Assembly: GCA_964635875.1 (NCBI GenBank)
Contig: CAZWRK010000030.1
Coordinates: forward strand, 1-38,776
Direction: 5' to 3'
DNA from: CAZWRK01 sp964635875
GTDB taxonomy: Bacteria; Pseudomonadota; Gammaproteobacteria; Burkholderiales; Aquaspirillaceae
DNA: 38,776 nucleotides
A program made the position numbers and the translations under genes. The notes beneath the pieces were generated by a model, which did not search any database, was not told the origin of the DNA, and was given only the letters and a program-made list of their open reading frames with translations. Within the stretch, counting starts at the first letter, position 1. Each line of letters opens with the position of its first letter. Below, in pieces: positions 6,415 to 15,228 of this stretch.

Positions 6415-8538
6415 ATGGGACTGATCGACCTGAAAGTCGGGGAAGAGGAATCTGGCAGTGATGAAGCCTCCAAAAAGTCGCAGGCCTTTGTCCAGAACTG
6501 GATGGCCGAGATTTCCAAAGCCCAGGAACGCGAAAAGACCTTCAGGAAAAAGGGCCTGAAGTGCGTGAAGCTCTATGAAGGGGATGACGCGGTCGAGAAC
6601 AGCTTCAACATCCTGTTTAGCAATACTGAAACTCTCGCCCCCGCGTTGTACAATTCCCTTCCGCGGCCTGTTGTTCAACGCCGGTTCAAGGATGAGGACC
6701 CCCTCGGACTGGCAGCCGCGACACTCGGCAAACGCGTGTTGGAATACCTCTCTGATTCTGATCAGCGCGACTACCCGCCCCTGGACGAGCTGCTGCAAGC
6801 CTCCGTGCTGGAAGGTCTGGTTCCCGGTCGGGGGCAAGTCCGTTTCCGATATGACGCCACCTTCACGCAGGTGGTGGAGCAACGCGAACAGGTTGCCGGG
6901 ACAGAAGGTACGGAGGCCGCCGAATCCGACGCCTATGAGAAGGTCGAAGGCGAGTATGTCTGCGGCGAGGACGTTCCCTGGGATCGTTTCCTGCACGGCT
7001 ACGCGAAGAAGTGGAAAGACGTGCCATGGGTTGCCTACATGCACTTCTTCAGCAAGGAGGAGCTGACGAAGAATTTCGGCGATGTCGGGGCAAAGGTCAA
7101 AATGACTGCCGAAGCGCGCGAAGGTGAGGACGATGAAAACCCTGGGCGGGACGAAACCTCCAAGGGGGAGAAGCTCGCGCTCGTCTACGAAATCTGGGAC
7201 AAAACGACAAAAGAGGTCATTTTTCTGTCGCCGGGGTTTATGGATGATACGCTGAAGCGTGTGCCCGATCCCCTGGGACTGTCCGGGTTCTTCCCGTCCC
7301 CGCGCCCGCTGATGTTCATGCGTCGGATCAGTTCGCTGCTTCCGACCCCGCTCTACGTCTTCTACGAAGAGCAGGCTAAGGAACTCAACCGCGTCACTAC
7401 GCGGATTAACAAGCTCATTGCAGCGCTGAAAGTTCGCGGCTTCTACGACTCTACTGTGGAGGGGATTGAAAAGGTTCTTCAAGCCGAGGATAACATCCTT
7501 ATCCCAGCCGAGAACGTGGCGGCACTGCAGCAAGGGCAATCCCTTGAAAAAGCCCTGTTCCTCATGCCGATCGACAAACTGATCGCCGTGTTGCAGCAGC
7601 TTTATACACAGCGCCAGCAAACCAAGCAGGTCATCTACGAGATCACTGGCATTGCCGACATCATGCGCGGTTCGTCTGCAGCCTCCGAAACCCTTGGGGC
7701 CCAGCAGATCAAAAATCAGTGGGGCACGCTGCGGATGAAGAAGGCGCAGAAAGAGGTCGCTCGCTTTGCTCGGGATTGCTTCCGAATCATGCTGGAAATC
7801 GCAGTCACCAAGCTCTCCCCGGACACGATCAAGCGCATGACCGGCGTCCAGTTGCCGCTGGCGGCGGAAAAGCAGCAGGCGCAGGCTATCGCGCAGCAGC
7901 TGCAAATGCAGGCACCACCACTGATGCCGGGCCAGCCGCCGCAAGCTCCTCAACTACCGCTTGAGGTCGAGCAGATCTTGACTCTGCCAACGTTGGAAGA
8001 TGTACTGGCAATTTTGCAAGACGACCTCCAGCGTTCCTATCGCGTGGACATCGAAACGAACAGCACTGTTGACCTCGAAGCCACTGAGGATAAGCAGGAC
8101 ATGTCCGAGCTGATGAACTCCATCGCGCAGTTCCTCAATGGGGTAGCTCCTGCCGTGGAACAAGGTGTCCTGCCGTTCGAGGCGGCTAAAGCGATGCTGC
8201 TCGGTATCGTCCGCCGCTTCCGTTTCGGGGATGACGTCGAAGAGCAGCTGAAAAAGATGACTGCCCCGCAGCCGCCGCAGGAAAAGCCCGATCCGAAGAC
8301 CTCCCCTGAGGTGATGGCTGCACAGGCCCAGGCGGAGGCTACCAAGGCCAACCTCGAACTCCGTAAAATGCAGATGGAAATGGAACATTCGCAAGCAGAA
8401 CACGCCATGAAGATGGAGGAACTGAAGTTCAAGCGTGAGCAAATGATCCTGAACCACCAACTGGCTATGGATAAGATGACCATGCAGGCGCAGATGCCAC
8501 AGCCGCAACCGAAACCCGCCGGGAATACTCCGGCGTAA
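6415..8538 (+). CDS. portal protein
   Basis: A 707-residue dodecamer-forming protein of the head vertex, the DNA channel and docking site for TerL. Assigned from length, position after terL and before scaffold/capsid, and a P22 gp1-like layout: helical N-terminus, central region with the conserved-looking EEQAKELNRVTTRINKLI helix (about 325-342), a Q-rich segment, and a C-terminal barrel-like coiled coil (about 645-690) rich in Met, Gln, Lys and Glu (MEMEHSQAEHAMKMEELKF). The end is Pro/Gln-rich. The 3' end contains a degenerate RATTAC element. Confidence 0.88.
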   Translation: MGLIDLKVGEEESGSDEASKKSQAFVQNWMAEISKAQEREKTFRKKGLKCVKLYEGDDAVENSFNILFSNTETLAPALYNSLPRPVVQRRFKDEDPLGLAAATLGKRVLEYLSDSDQRDYPPLDELLQASVLEGLVPGRGQVRFRYDATFTQVVEQREQVAGTEGTEAAESDAYEKVEGEYVCGEDVPWDRFLHGYAKKWKDVPWVAYMHFFSKEELTKNFGDVGAKVKMTAEAREGEDDENPGRDETSKGEKLALVYEIWDKTTKEVIFLSPGFMDDTLKRVPDPLGLSGFFPSPRPLMFMRRISSLLPTPLYVFYEEQAKELNRVTTRINKLIAALKVRGFYDSTVEGIEKVLQAEDNILIPAENVAALQQGQSLEKALFLMPIDKLIAVLQQLYTQRQQTKQVIYEITGIADIMRGSSAASETLGAQQIKNQWGTLRMKKAQKEVARFARDCFRIMLEIAVTKLSPDTIKRMTGVQLPLAAEKQQAQAIAQQLQMQAPPLMPGQPPQAPQLPLEVEQILTLPTLEDVLAILQDDLQRSYRVDIETNSTVDLEATEDKQDMSELMNSIAQFLNGVAPAVEQGVLPFEAAKAMLLGIVRRFRFGDDVEEQLKKMTAPQPPQEKPDPKTSPEVMAAQAQAEATKANLELRKMQMEMEHSQAEHAMKMEELKFKREQMILNHQLAMDKMTMQAQMPQPQPKPAGNTPA

Positions 8539-8540
8539 TC
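8523..8540. repeat. RATTAC-N6-GTAATY element, degenerate copy
   Basis: GAATAC-TCCGGC-GTAATC, with one mismatch in the left arm, covering the portal stop codon and lying just upstream of the FmdB-like gene's ribosome binding site. CGCCGG (8517-8522) and CCGGCG (8530-8535) form an alternative stem over the left half. Confidence 0.5.
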
Positions 8541-8553
8541 TGTGGGGAATACT

Positions 8554-8964
8554 ATGCCGCTGTATGACTACAAGTGCAGTGCGTGCGGCAAGAGCTTTGA
8601 CCGGCTCTTGCCGTTGGCGCGTTACGATGAAGAACAGTTCTGCGCGTGTGGGCAGCCGGCTGTGAAACAGCTCGCTGCTCCCGCTGTGCGTGGGGACTAT
8701 CCGGGGTATCAGTGCCCAATCACCGGCGACTGGATCGAGGGGCGTAAAGCCCACGAAGCCAACCTCCGTAAGCATGGTTGCCGCGTGCTTGAAGTCGGGG
8801 AGACGGACACGGCCAAAGCCGCGCTCCGTAAGCGGGACGAAGCCCTGGAAAACGGAATTGCTGAGACAGCTGCCGCCTTCGTGGAGCAGTTGCCGACGGA
8901 AAAGCGCGAACAGCTCGGGCGCGAACTTGAAAGCGGGCTGGATGTCACTGTGGTACGCCAGTAA
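8554..8964 (+). CDS. FmdB-type zinc-ribbon protein
   Basis: A 136-residue protein starting MPLYDYKCSACGKSFDRLLP. Cys8, Cys11, Cys30 and Cys32 (CxxC...CxC) fit the FmdB/CxxC zinc-ribbon family, a putative regulatory domain. The YPGYQCPITGDWIEGRKAHE segment follows, and the C-terminal half is a charged helix. The in-frame GTG at 8542 is rejected because GGGGA sits correctly for the ATG at 8554. Its place between portal and scaffold is typical of some podoviruses. The exact role is unknown; metal binding is inferred from cysteines. Confidence 0.8.
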   Translation: MPLYDYKCSACGKSFDRLLPLARYDEEQFCACGQPAVKQLAAPAVRGDYPGYQCPITGDWIEGRKAHEANLRKHGCRVLEVGETDTAKAALRKRDEALENGIAETAAAFVEQLPTEKREQLGRELESGLDVTVVRQ

Positions 8965-8986
8965 CCTACGATAAGGAGCAATTGAA

Positions 8987-10006
8987 ATGCCGATGCCTGG
9001 GGAAACACCTGAATTCAACATGGAAGCCGCTGTCTCGGACCTCTCGTCTGAACTCGGCTTCGGGGAAGAAACCGCAACTGAAGGAGCCGACGATGTCAAC
9101 CTTGAAATCACCGCCCCCGCTGATACCGCAAGTCAGCAAAAAGAAGGCGAACAAGCAGAAAAAACTGCCGAAGACCCCGAAGACCCCGCTACTGTAGCCA
9201 CGGCTACGGATGTCAAGGCTGCCCCGCGTACGTGGCGCGCTGAAGCCGCTGCCGAGTTTGCCAAGCTCTCCCCGGTCGTGCAGGACGAAATCCTGAAACG
9301 CGAAGAGGACATCTTCCGGGGGATCGAGCAGTACCGCGAGGCTGCGACTTTCGGCAATGAAATCCGCCAAGTTATGGCCCCGTACATGCAGACCCTGCAG
9401 CAGTACAACATTCAACCGGCCGCGCAAGTCGCCGACATGATGCAGGCCCACTACACCATGGCCTTCGGGAACCCGGAGCAAAAACTGGAGCTCTTCCGCC
9501 AAGTCGCCCAGGACTACGGTGTCGACCTCACCCAGCTCATCCTCTCGACCCCCTACCAAGACCCGCAAGTTACCGACTTGCAGAAACAACTGCGAACGTT
9601 ACAATCCCAATTAACCACAACGCAGACCCAGCAACGGGAAGCGATGCAAAAGCAGGTCACGCAGCACGTGCAAGCTTTTGCAACTGACCCGAAGAACATC
9701 TATTTCGAGGAGCTGGCGAACGACATCGCCCACTTGATTGCGACGGGGGCCTGCAATGGGGTGGAAGATGCCTATGAAAAGGCTATGTGGTCGAATCCGT
9801 CGGTACGTGCCAAGGAGCTTGCCCGCCAACAGCAGGAGCAGCAAACCAAGGGGCGTGCGGAAGCTGAGCGGAAAGCCGCAGAAGCCAAGAAAGCAACTTC
9901 CGTGAATGTTCGACCCAAGGCAAAAAGTGGGAGCGCGACGGCTCCGCTCGGTAGCATGGACGACACTCTGGCTGAAACACTGGCCGCGATCACCAGTCGA
10001 GGCTAA
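8987..10006 (+). CDS. capsid scaffold protein
   Basis: A 339-residue, acidic, helical protein starting MPMPGETPEFNMEAAVSDLS; AAGGAG lies 8 bases before the start. Residues 30-75 are very acidic and low in complexity (AEKTAEDPEDPATVATATD). The middle has WRAEAAAEFAKLSPVVQDEI, the C-terminal part has Q/K/A-rich coiled coils (KELARQQQEQQTKGRAEAERK), and a basic segment with MDDTLAETLAAI ends the protein. Scaffold proteins of this type guide coat assembly and bind coat through the C-terminus. Assigned from composition and position directly before the capsid gene. Confidence 0.8.
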   Translation: MPMPGETPEFNMEAAVSDLSSELGFGEETATEGADDVNLEITAPADTASQQKEGEQAEKTAEDPEDPATVATATDVKAAPRTWRAEAAAEFAKLSPVVQDEILKREEDIFRGIEQYREAATFGNEIRQVMAPYMQTLQQYNIQPAAQVADMMQAHYTMAFGNPEQKLELFRQVAQDYGVDLTQLILSTPYQDPQVTDLQKQLRTLQSQLTTTQTQQREAMQKQVTQHVQAFATDPKNIYFEELANDIAHLIATGACNGVEDAYEKAMWSNPSVRAKELARQQQEQQTKGRAEAERKAAEAKKATSVNVRPKAKSGSATAPLGSMDDTLAETLAAITSRG

Positions 10007-10030
10007 TTTTAACCTTCGAGGAGCATACAA

Positions 10031-11002
10031 ATGCCGTCTCCCAATGCAGTATTTACCGAGCTTGTCTCCACGACCTTCCGCAAGCACGCGAAGGAAATCA
10101 AGGACAACGTCTCGAAGAACAACGCCCTGCTGGGTCGTATCATGGACAAGAAGCAGACCCGCAAGGAAGATGGCGGGCTGTCGATTGTCGCCCCGCTGGA
10201 CTACGCGAACAACTCGACCTATCAGCGCTACTCCGGCTACGACGTGCTGAACGTTGGCGCTTCCGATGTCATCAGCTCGGCCGAATACCAGTGGCGCCAG
10301 ATCGCCATCAACGTGGTGGCTTCCGGCCTGGAACTCCGCACCAACAGCGGCGGTTCGCGTATCATCAACCTCGTCAAGGCCCGGATGAAGAACGCCATCC
10401 GCACCTTCAAGAATAACTTCTCCGCGGACTTGTATTCCGACGGTACCCTGCCGAACCAGGTCAACGGCATTCAAGCCCTGATCAGCGACACTGGCACCGG
10501 CACCGTGGGCGGTATCGACTCCTCGGCCTGGCCGTTCTGGCGCAACGGCGTTCAATCCGCAGCTGCTCCGCTCCAGGGCGGTGGTGCGATCACCCCGTCT
10601 GCCACCACCATCGAATCCCTGATGCTGCCCCTGTGGCTGTCTCTGGTTCGCGGTGACGATCAGCCGGATCTGATCGTGGCCGACAACAACTACTTCAGCT
10701 TCTATGAGCAGTCCCAGACCTCGCTCAAGCGCTACACCTCCGGTGACAGCGCCAACGGCGGCTTCGTATCGCTCAAGTACAAGAAGGCTGACGTGATCTT
10801 CGACGGCGGCAGCGGTATCCCGGTCAACCGTATGTACTTCACCAACACTGACTATATCGAGCTGGTGGTGCATTCCGAGGCCGATCTGGCCATCATGGAC
10901 GAAATGAAGCCGTACAACCAAGACGCGGCTGTCGTTCCGATCCTCTGGATGGGCAACCTCGTCTGTTCCAACCGTTCGCTGCAAGGCGTTCTGAAGCCGT
11001 AA
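10031..11002 (+). CDS. major capsid protein
   Basis: A 323-residue protein with GAGGAG before the ATG. The N-terminus (FTELVSTTFRKHAKEIKDNVSKNNALLGRI) and the body resemble HK97-fold coat proteins of podoviruses, with a long N-terminal helix, RMKNAIRTFKNNFSADLYSDG and VNRMYFTNTDYIEL. Cysteine content is very low. Codon usage is strongly biased toward C-ending codons, as expected for the most expressed gene. Follows the scaffold gene. Confidence 0.9.
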   Translation: MPSPNAVFTELVSTTFRKHAKEIKDNVSKNNALLGRIMDKKQTRKEDGGLSIVAPLDYANNSTYQRYSGYDVLNVGASDVISSAEYQWRQIAINVVASGLELRTNSGGSRIINLVKARMKNAIRTFKNNFSADLYSDGTLPNQVNGIQALISDTGTGTVGGIDSSAWPFWRNGVQSAAAPLQGGGAITPSATTIESLMLPLWLSLVRGDDQPDLIVADNNYFSFYEQSQTSLKRYTSGDSANGGFVSLKYKKADVIFDGGSGIPVNRMYFTNTDYIELVVHSEADLAIMDEMKPYNQDAAVVPILWMGNLVCSNRSLQGVLKP

Positions 11003-11016
11003 GGGAAATGCCGGGG

Positions 11017-11034
11017 GATTACCCCGGCGTAATT
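11017..11034. repeat. RATTAC-N6-GTAATY palindrome, copy 3
   Basis: GATTAC-CCCGGC-GTAATT between the capsid gene and the next gene. GCCGGGG (11010-11016) can also pair with CCCCGGC (11022-11028) around the loop GATTA, so two mutually exclusive hairpins are possible. A T-rich stretch follows (to about 11052), so a partial terminator or processing site is conceivable. Confidence 0.65.
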
Positions 11035-11071
11035 CCTTTGGATTTTGTTTTCACTTTCAGGAGAATCAAAC

Positions 11072-11815
11072 ATGCCCGGATACGCCTCTTATGGTGCTGG
11101 TGTTGGCAACTTCGGCCTCAATATGGCCCAGGCCCCCGACACCACGCAACGTGAAGTTCTCGGCTCCATCATCCAAGCCTCCGACCCGGTCTGGGGCGGT
11201 TTGGAGTTCATCTACGCCCGCGCCAGCGCGACAATTCGTCAGTACGGTTTTGTAGTGCTGACTGCTACCTGGGACGCCACGCTTGGCGGTTTCCGTCTGG
11301 ACGCTGCCGAAGCCCCGACCACCGCTAACATCGGCCGCCCTCTGGCGGTTTCCACGTTCGCCATGACCTCCGGCCAGTATGGCTGGTTCGCCATTTCCGG
11401 CAACGTGCCGGTGAACTGCTCCGCTTCCCTCGCTGCAGGCTCTACCTTCGGTACCGGCGCCGTGGTTGGCGGTCAGGGTGCCGGTAACAGTGCCGGTAAG
11501 CAGGTGCTGAATGCCGTCATCAGCGTCACCGCTTCCCAAACCATCGCCAAGAACAACTGCCAGGCTCCGAGCGGTTCCACCAGCCTACAGGTTCCGAACA
11601 GCGACGGCTGGTTCCCTGGCGTGTACCTGTCCGGCACGGGTATCGCAGCTGGTACCACGGTCAGCGCAATCAGCCCGGACGGGCGTACCATCACCCTGTC
11701 CGCTTCCACCACGGCTGTCGTGTCCGGCACGGTGACTGCAACCTACAACAACGGCACGGTCTTCTACAACGTGGCGACCATCAACCGCCCGTTTGTGCAA
11801 GGCGCCATCACCTAA
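11072..11815 (+). CDS. putative head decoration or minor head protein
   Basis: A 247-residue, Gly/Ala/Ser/Thr-rich, beta-type protein (MPGYASYGAGVGNFGLNMAQ), translated from CAGGAG. Residues about 1-130 form one domain (VWGGLEFIYARASATIRQYG). Residues about 165-235 (GWFPGVYLSGTGIAAGTTVSAI, ending in TATYNNGT) look like an immunoglobulin-like or beta-helix surface domain. It directly follows the coat gene and uses the same highly biased codons, so it is probably abundant. The terminator at 11842 follows it. Decoration is inferred from position, not from a recognised family. Confidence 0.7.
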   Translation: MPGYASYGAGVGNFGLNMAQAPDTTQREVLGSIIQASDPVWGGLEFIYARASATIRQYGFVVLTATWDATLGGFRLDAAEAPTTANIGRPLAVSTFAMTSGQYGWFAISGNVPVNCSASLAAGSTFGTGAVVGGQGAGNSAGKQVLNAVISVTASQTIAKNNCQAPSGSTSLQVPNSDGWFPGVYLSGTGIAAGTTVSAISPDGRTITLSASTTAVVSGTVTATYNNGTVFYNVATINRPFVQGAIT

Positions 11816-11841
11816 AAGCCAGCCGTTCCCCACGGCACTTT

Positions 11842-11870
11842 CCCAAGGGCCTCGGCCCTTGGGTCTTTTT
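11842..11870 (+). terminator. rho-independent terminator after the capsid genes
   Basis: CCCAAGGGC (11842-11850), loop CTCG, GCCCTTGGG (11855-11863), then TCTTTTT. A strong 9-bp stem with a stable tetraloop. It would reduce transcription from head genes into tail genes. Confidence 0.9.
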
Positions 11871-11918
11871 GGGGAATCGTCATAACCATCAACTTAACTT
11901 CTGGTAGTGGGGAATACT

Positions 11919-12512
11919 ATGGAAGCCATGAAAGAACGTCCGCCGTATGTGACCTTTGAAACCCGTGCAATCGAGGATCGCGAAGCCTCGATTTCCGCCG
12001 GTCACTACGTGCCCAAAGACGAACACTACGCCATCATCACGCCGGCTGGTTCCAAGGATCGCATCGAGCGTCTGGTGAAGGAGTGGTTCTTGCAACTTGA
12101 TCAGCAGGTCTCCGAAGGGCGCTTCCCGCGTGAGTGGCTGCAGGCCTACAAAGCCGCCTACAAGGACTGGACTGAAGGTCACGAACCCGCAGTGAACGGG
12201 ACAGATGTCCGTAACTGGCCTGTAGCCTCCCCGGCGCAAACTAAGCAGCTCCTCGATGTCCGCGTGCGCACGGTGGAAGACCTGGCCGTCGCCAACGAGG
12301 AAACCATCGCCCGCTTGGGCATGGGCGGGCGCGCTCTCAAGCAGCGTGCTCTCGAGTGGCTGGAATCTGCCAAGAACATCGGCGGCCAGTCCGAGCGTAT
12401 CGCGGCCCTCGAAGCCAAGGTCGCTGACCTGACCGCTGCCAACGAAACGCTGCAAGCCCGTAACACGGAACTCGCGCAAGCCGCCGCTGCCGTCGTTTCT
12501 AAGAAGCTCTAA
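11919..12512 (+). CDS. conserved structural-cluster protein with C-terminal coiled coil
   Basis: A 197-residue protein. The start at 11919 (MEAMKERPPYVTFETRAIED) is in a GGGGAATACT-ATG context identical to that of the FmdB-like gene. The N-terminal half has RASISAGHYVPKDEHYAIIT-like beta content and KEWFLQLDQQVSEGRFPREW. A helix-hairpin-like piece (LLDVRVRTVEDLAVANEETI) lies near 115-135. Residues about 160-197 form a heptad-rich coiled coil (ERIAALEAKVADLTAANETL). Resembles proteins found between coat and adaptor genes in podoviruses; function not known. Confidence 0.75.
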   Translation: MEAMKERPPYVTFETRAIEDREASISAGHYVPKDEHYAIITPAGSKDRIERLVKEWFLQLDQQVSEGRFPREWLQAYKAAYKDWTEGHEPAVNGTDVRNWPVASPAQTKQLLDVRVRTVEDLAVANEETIARLGMGGRALKQRALEWLESAKNIGGQSERIAALEAKVADLTAANETLQARNTELAQAAAAVVSKKL

Positions 12513-12527
12513 CCCGAAGGAGCGAGC

Positions 12528-13241
12528 ATGAACGTCCTGACTCTGGTGCAAAAGTTCTGCGCGCGGACGGGGATTCCCTCCCCGTCGCAGGCGATCGGTT
12601 CAACAGACCCTCAGGTCGTTCAGCTCTGCGGGCTTCTCGAAGAGGTCATCGAGGATCTGACTTCTCGAGCCACGTGGTCGGCGTTGGTGCAGGAAGCCCT
12701 GTTCACGACTGCCAACGGGGAGGATCAAGGTCTCATTACTACACTTGCTCCGAACGGGTTTAAGTGGGTGATTGAGGATACGATTTACAATCGCACACTG
12801 CGCCTCCCGGTCTACGGCCCGATCACCGCAGGTAAGTGGCAGGCTCTGAAATCCCTGCCGAACAGCGGCCCGTTTTACAAGTACCGTATTGTGCGTGGGC
12901 GGTTACTGATGAATCCCCCGGCAGCCGCCGGGCATCAGTGCGCATTCGAGTACGCCTCGAAGTACTGCGTTACCTCCGCTGACGGCCTGACATACAAGGA
13001 CTATCCGACCACCGATACGGATGTCTTTTTGTGCGAGGATACGTTGCTGCTAGCAGGGCTGCGCTGGAAGTGGAAGTACGAAAAAGGGCTGGAATACGCC
13101 GAGGACTTCCGTCGCTTCGAAGAAATGGTCAACAACTCCAAGAGCCGGGACGGGACAAAGCCTGAGCTGTCCATGGACGGGGCAGTTACGACGGCGCAGC
13201 CTGGTGTGTTTGTACCGTCCGGGAATTGGAATCTGCCATGA
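12528..13241 (+). CDS. head-tail adaptor/connector protein
   Basis: A 237-residue protein (MNVLTLVQKFCARTGIPSPS) with AAGGAG before the start. The helical N-terminus, YKYRIVRGRLLMNPPAAAGH strand region and C-terminal helix (YAEDFRRFEEMVNNSKSRDG) match the general organisation of P22 gp4-like adaptors that bind below the portal. Its stop overlaps the next start (ATGA), coupling it with the nozzle-like gene. Assignment rests on order and architecture. Confidence 0.7.
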   Translation: MNVLTLVQKFCARTGIPSPSQAIGSTDPQVVQLCGLLEEVIEDLTSRATWSALVQEALFTTANGEDQGLITTLAPNGFKWVIEDTIYNRTLRLPVYGPITAGKWQALKSLPNSGPFYKYRIVRGRLLMNPPAAAGHQCAFEYASKYCVTSADGLTYKDYPTTDTDVFLCEDTLLLAGLRWKWKYEKGLEYAEDFRRFEEMVNNSKSRDGTKPELSMDGAVTTAQPGVFVPSGNWNLP

Positions 13242-14803
13242 TTCGACAGCCCCTAGTCAATCGCACGGCACGGGGGCAGCAGTCCTCCGCTACTGTGTCC
13301 TCTCCAGCGCCGATTGGCGGCTGGAATGCCCGCGATCCCGAAGCCTCGATGCCCCCCACCGAGGCTTTGTGGCTTGAGAACTGGTGGCCGTCAACGGCTG
13401 ATGTTACTGTGCGTAACGGGGCGCAGAACCACGTTACGGGCCTCGGGGCAAAAGTGATGACCCTCATGGGATACGCTTCCCCGACGCAGAAACGTCTGTT
13501 TGCCGCCACCAACACAGGGATTTACGACGCCTCTGCTGGCGGTACTGCTGGGACTCCAATGAAATCGGTGACTTCCGGAAAGTTCCAGTACGCCACGATG
13601 ACGGTACTTGGAGCAACCTCCCTGATGGCCGTTAATGGCGTTGACAAACTGCAAATGTTTAATGGCACATCCTGGCAGTCCATCGACACCACCACAACCC
13701 CGAGCATCACAGGTATCGCTACGACGGAGTTCTCCAACATCGCGATCTTCAAGCGTCGTGTGTGGTTTGTACAAAAGCACTCCATGTCGGCGTGGTATCT
13801 CCCGGTGAACCAGATCGGTGGCGCGGCGGTTGAGTTCCCTGTCGGGCAGCTGTTCCGCTATGGCGGTGAGCTGGTAGCAATGACTTCCTGGACACTCGAC
13901 GGGGGCAACGGCAGTGATGATTACCTCGTGTTCGTTACCTCGGAAGGAGAGCTCGCTGTTTACAAAGGTACTGATCCGACCTCTGGCTCCAGCGACTTCG
14001 CCCTCGTTGGAGTATACTTTGTTGGTGAGCCTGTTGGCCCGAAGTGTTGCATCAAATACGGGGGCGACGTCCTGATCCTGACTCAAGTCGGGTTGTTCCC
14101 GCTGTCGAAAATGGTGCAGAGCACCACCGTCAACCGTGCGCAAGCTGTGAGCAACAAGATTGACTTGATTTTCAGTCAAGCCGCCTCGGTCTACGGCACA
14201 AACTACGGTTGGGAAGGTGTTGTATTCCCGAAGGAGAATATGCTGCTGGTCAACGTCCCGACGACGGAAGGGTACAGTTCTAACCAACTCTGCATGAACA
14301 CGATCACCGGGGCTTGGTGCCTGTTCACCGGGTGGAATGCGTTCTGCTGGGAGGTGTGGGATCAGAAGCTGTACTTCGGCGGTGATGGGTTTGTGGCGCA
14401 GGCCATGGTCGGTTACGAAGACTTTGGGGCGAACATTACTGCCTACGCCAAGGGGGCATTTAACTACTTTGGCTCTCGGGGCCGAAACAAGCACTTCAAA
14501 CTCTTCCGCCCGATTATCAAGGTTGATGGGGACATCAGCATTGACATCGGCATGGACGTGGATTTCCAAGACGTTGACACTTTCGGGTCAATCGTCTTTG
14601 CAGACACGATCAGTTCGAAGTGGGATGCGGCGACGTGGGACACTGCAACGTGGTCTGGGGACTACACAGCACAACGCGATTGGCGCACGGTGGCGAACAA
14701 GGAAGGGTTCTGTGCAGCCCTTCGCTTGCGCGTCGCCACGAAAGGGATTAGAGTTGGCTGGAGTTCGACGGACTTTGTCTACCAGCGAGGGGGTGTGCTG
14801 TGA
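13238..14803 (+). CDS. tail nozzle-like protein (P22 gp10 type)
   Basis: A 521-residue, beta-rich protein. The ATG at 13238 overlaps the upstream TGA. The N-terminus has APIGGWNARDPEASMPPTEA and LENWWPSTADVTVRNGAQNH, a hallmark start of short-tail nozzle proteins. Repeated strands with Gly/Asp turns follow, and the C-terminus has DFQDVDTFGSIVFADTISSK and a WDAATWDTATWSG repeat. Predicted to form the distal tail tube below the adaptor, closing the DNA channel. Confidence 0.72.
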   Translation: MIRQPLVNRTARGQQSSATVSSPAPIGGWNARDPEASMPPTEALWLENWWPSTADVTVRNGAQNHVTGLGAKVMTLMGYASPTQKRLFAATNTGIYDASAGGTAGTPMKSVTSGKFQYATMTVLGATSLMAVNGVDKLQMFNGTSWQSIDTTTTPSITGIATTEFSNIAIFKRRVWFVQKHSMSAWYLPVNQIGGAAVEFPVGQLFRYGGELVAMTSWTLDGGNGSDDYLVFVTSEGELAVYKGTDPTSGSSDFALVGVYFVGEPVGPKCCIKYGGDVLILTQVGLFPLSKMVQSTTVNRAQAVSNKIDLIFSQAASVYGTNYGWEGVVFPKENMLLVNVPTTEGYSSNQLCMNTITGAWCLFTGWNAFCWEVWDQKLYFGGDGFVAQAMVGYEDFGANITAYAKGAFNYFGSRGRNKHFKLFRPIIKVDGDISIDIGMDVDFQDVDTFGSIVFADTISSKWDAATWDTATWSGDYTAQRDWRTVANKEGFCAALRLRVATKGIRVGWSSTDFVYQRGGVL

Positions 14804-15228
14804 TTGTTACTGGGGAGGTCGTAGGCCGGTGGGTGGCGGAGAAAGCACATGTGCATTGGACGCCCATCTGCCGCGCGATTGGTTTGATGCGCGGTGGAAA
14901 GCTTGTTGCCGGCATCATGTACGATGGCTTTACCGGGGCGAGCATTGCCATGCACTCCCGCTGTGACAACCCGCGGGCAGTTTCCAGGGAATGGCTCTTT
15001 GCTATCTTCGACTACCCGTTCAACCAGCTTGGCTGCAAGCGTGTGACCGGGCTGGTGTCGACTGAAAACAAAGTGGCACAGGCCACGAATGAACACCTGG
15101 GCTGGAAGCGCGAGACGGTGCTGAAGGACTATTTTCTTGATGGCGATGGAATTGTCTATGTCATGCGGAAGGAAGACTGCCGCTGGCTGAAAGTCCGTCG
15201 CCCCCGGACTAAGGTTACCTCAGAATGA
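14800..15228 (+). CDS. GNAT-like acetyltransferase-fold protein
   Basis: A 142-residue protein starting at GTG 14800, overlapping the upstream TGA (GTGA) and preceded by GAGGGGG. It has the GNAT outline: a beta strand with GIMYDGF, then FDYPFNQLGCKRVTGLVSTENKVAQ in the region where the acetyl-CoA loop and the N-terminal residues of the next helix lie, then HLGWKRETVLKDYFLDGDGI, a typical GNAT C-terminal pattern. The substrate is unknown. Its position between nozzle and ejection genes is seen in several podoviruses; a role in virion protein modification or as a structural relic is possible. Confidence 0.65.
   Translation: MIVTGEVVGRWVAEKAHVHWTPICRAIGLMRGGKLVAGIMYDGFTGASIAMHSRCDNPRAVSREWLFAIFDYPFNQLGCKRVTGLVSTENKVAQATNEHLGWKRETVLKDYFLDGDGIVYVMRKEDCRWLKVRRPRTKVTSE

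Noticed and set aside
5974..7953. 659-codon leftward frame opposite terL and portal
   Set aside because: Antisense to two confidently identified virion genes; arises from codon bias in GC-rich DNA.
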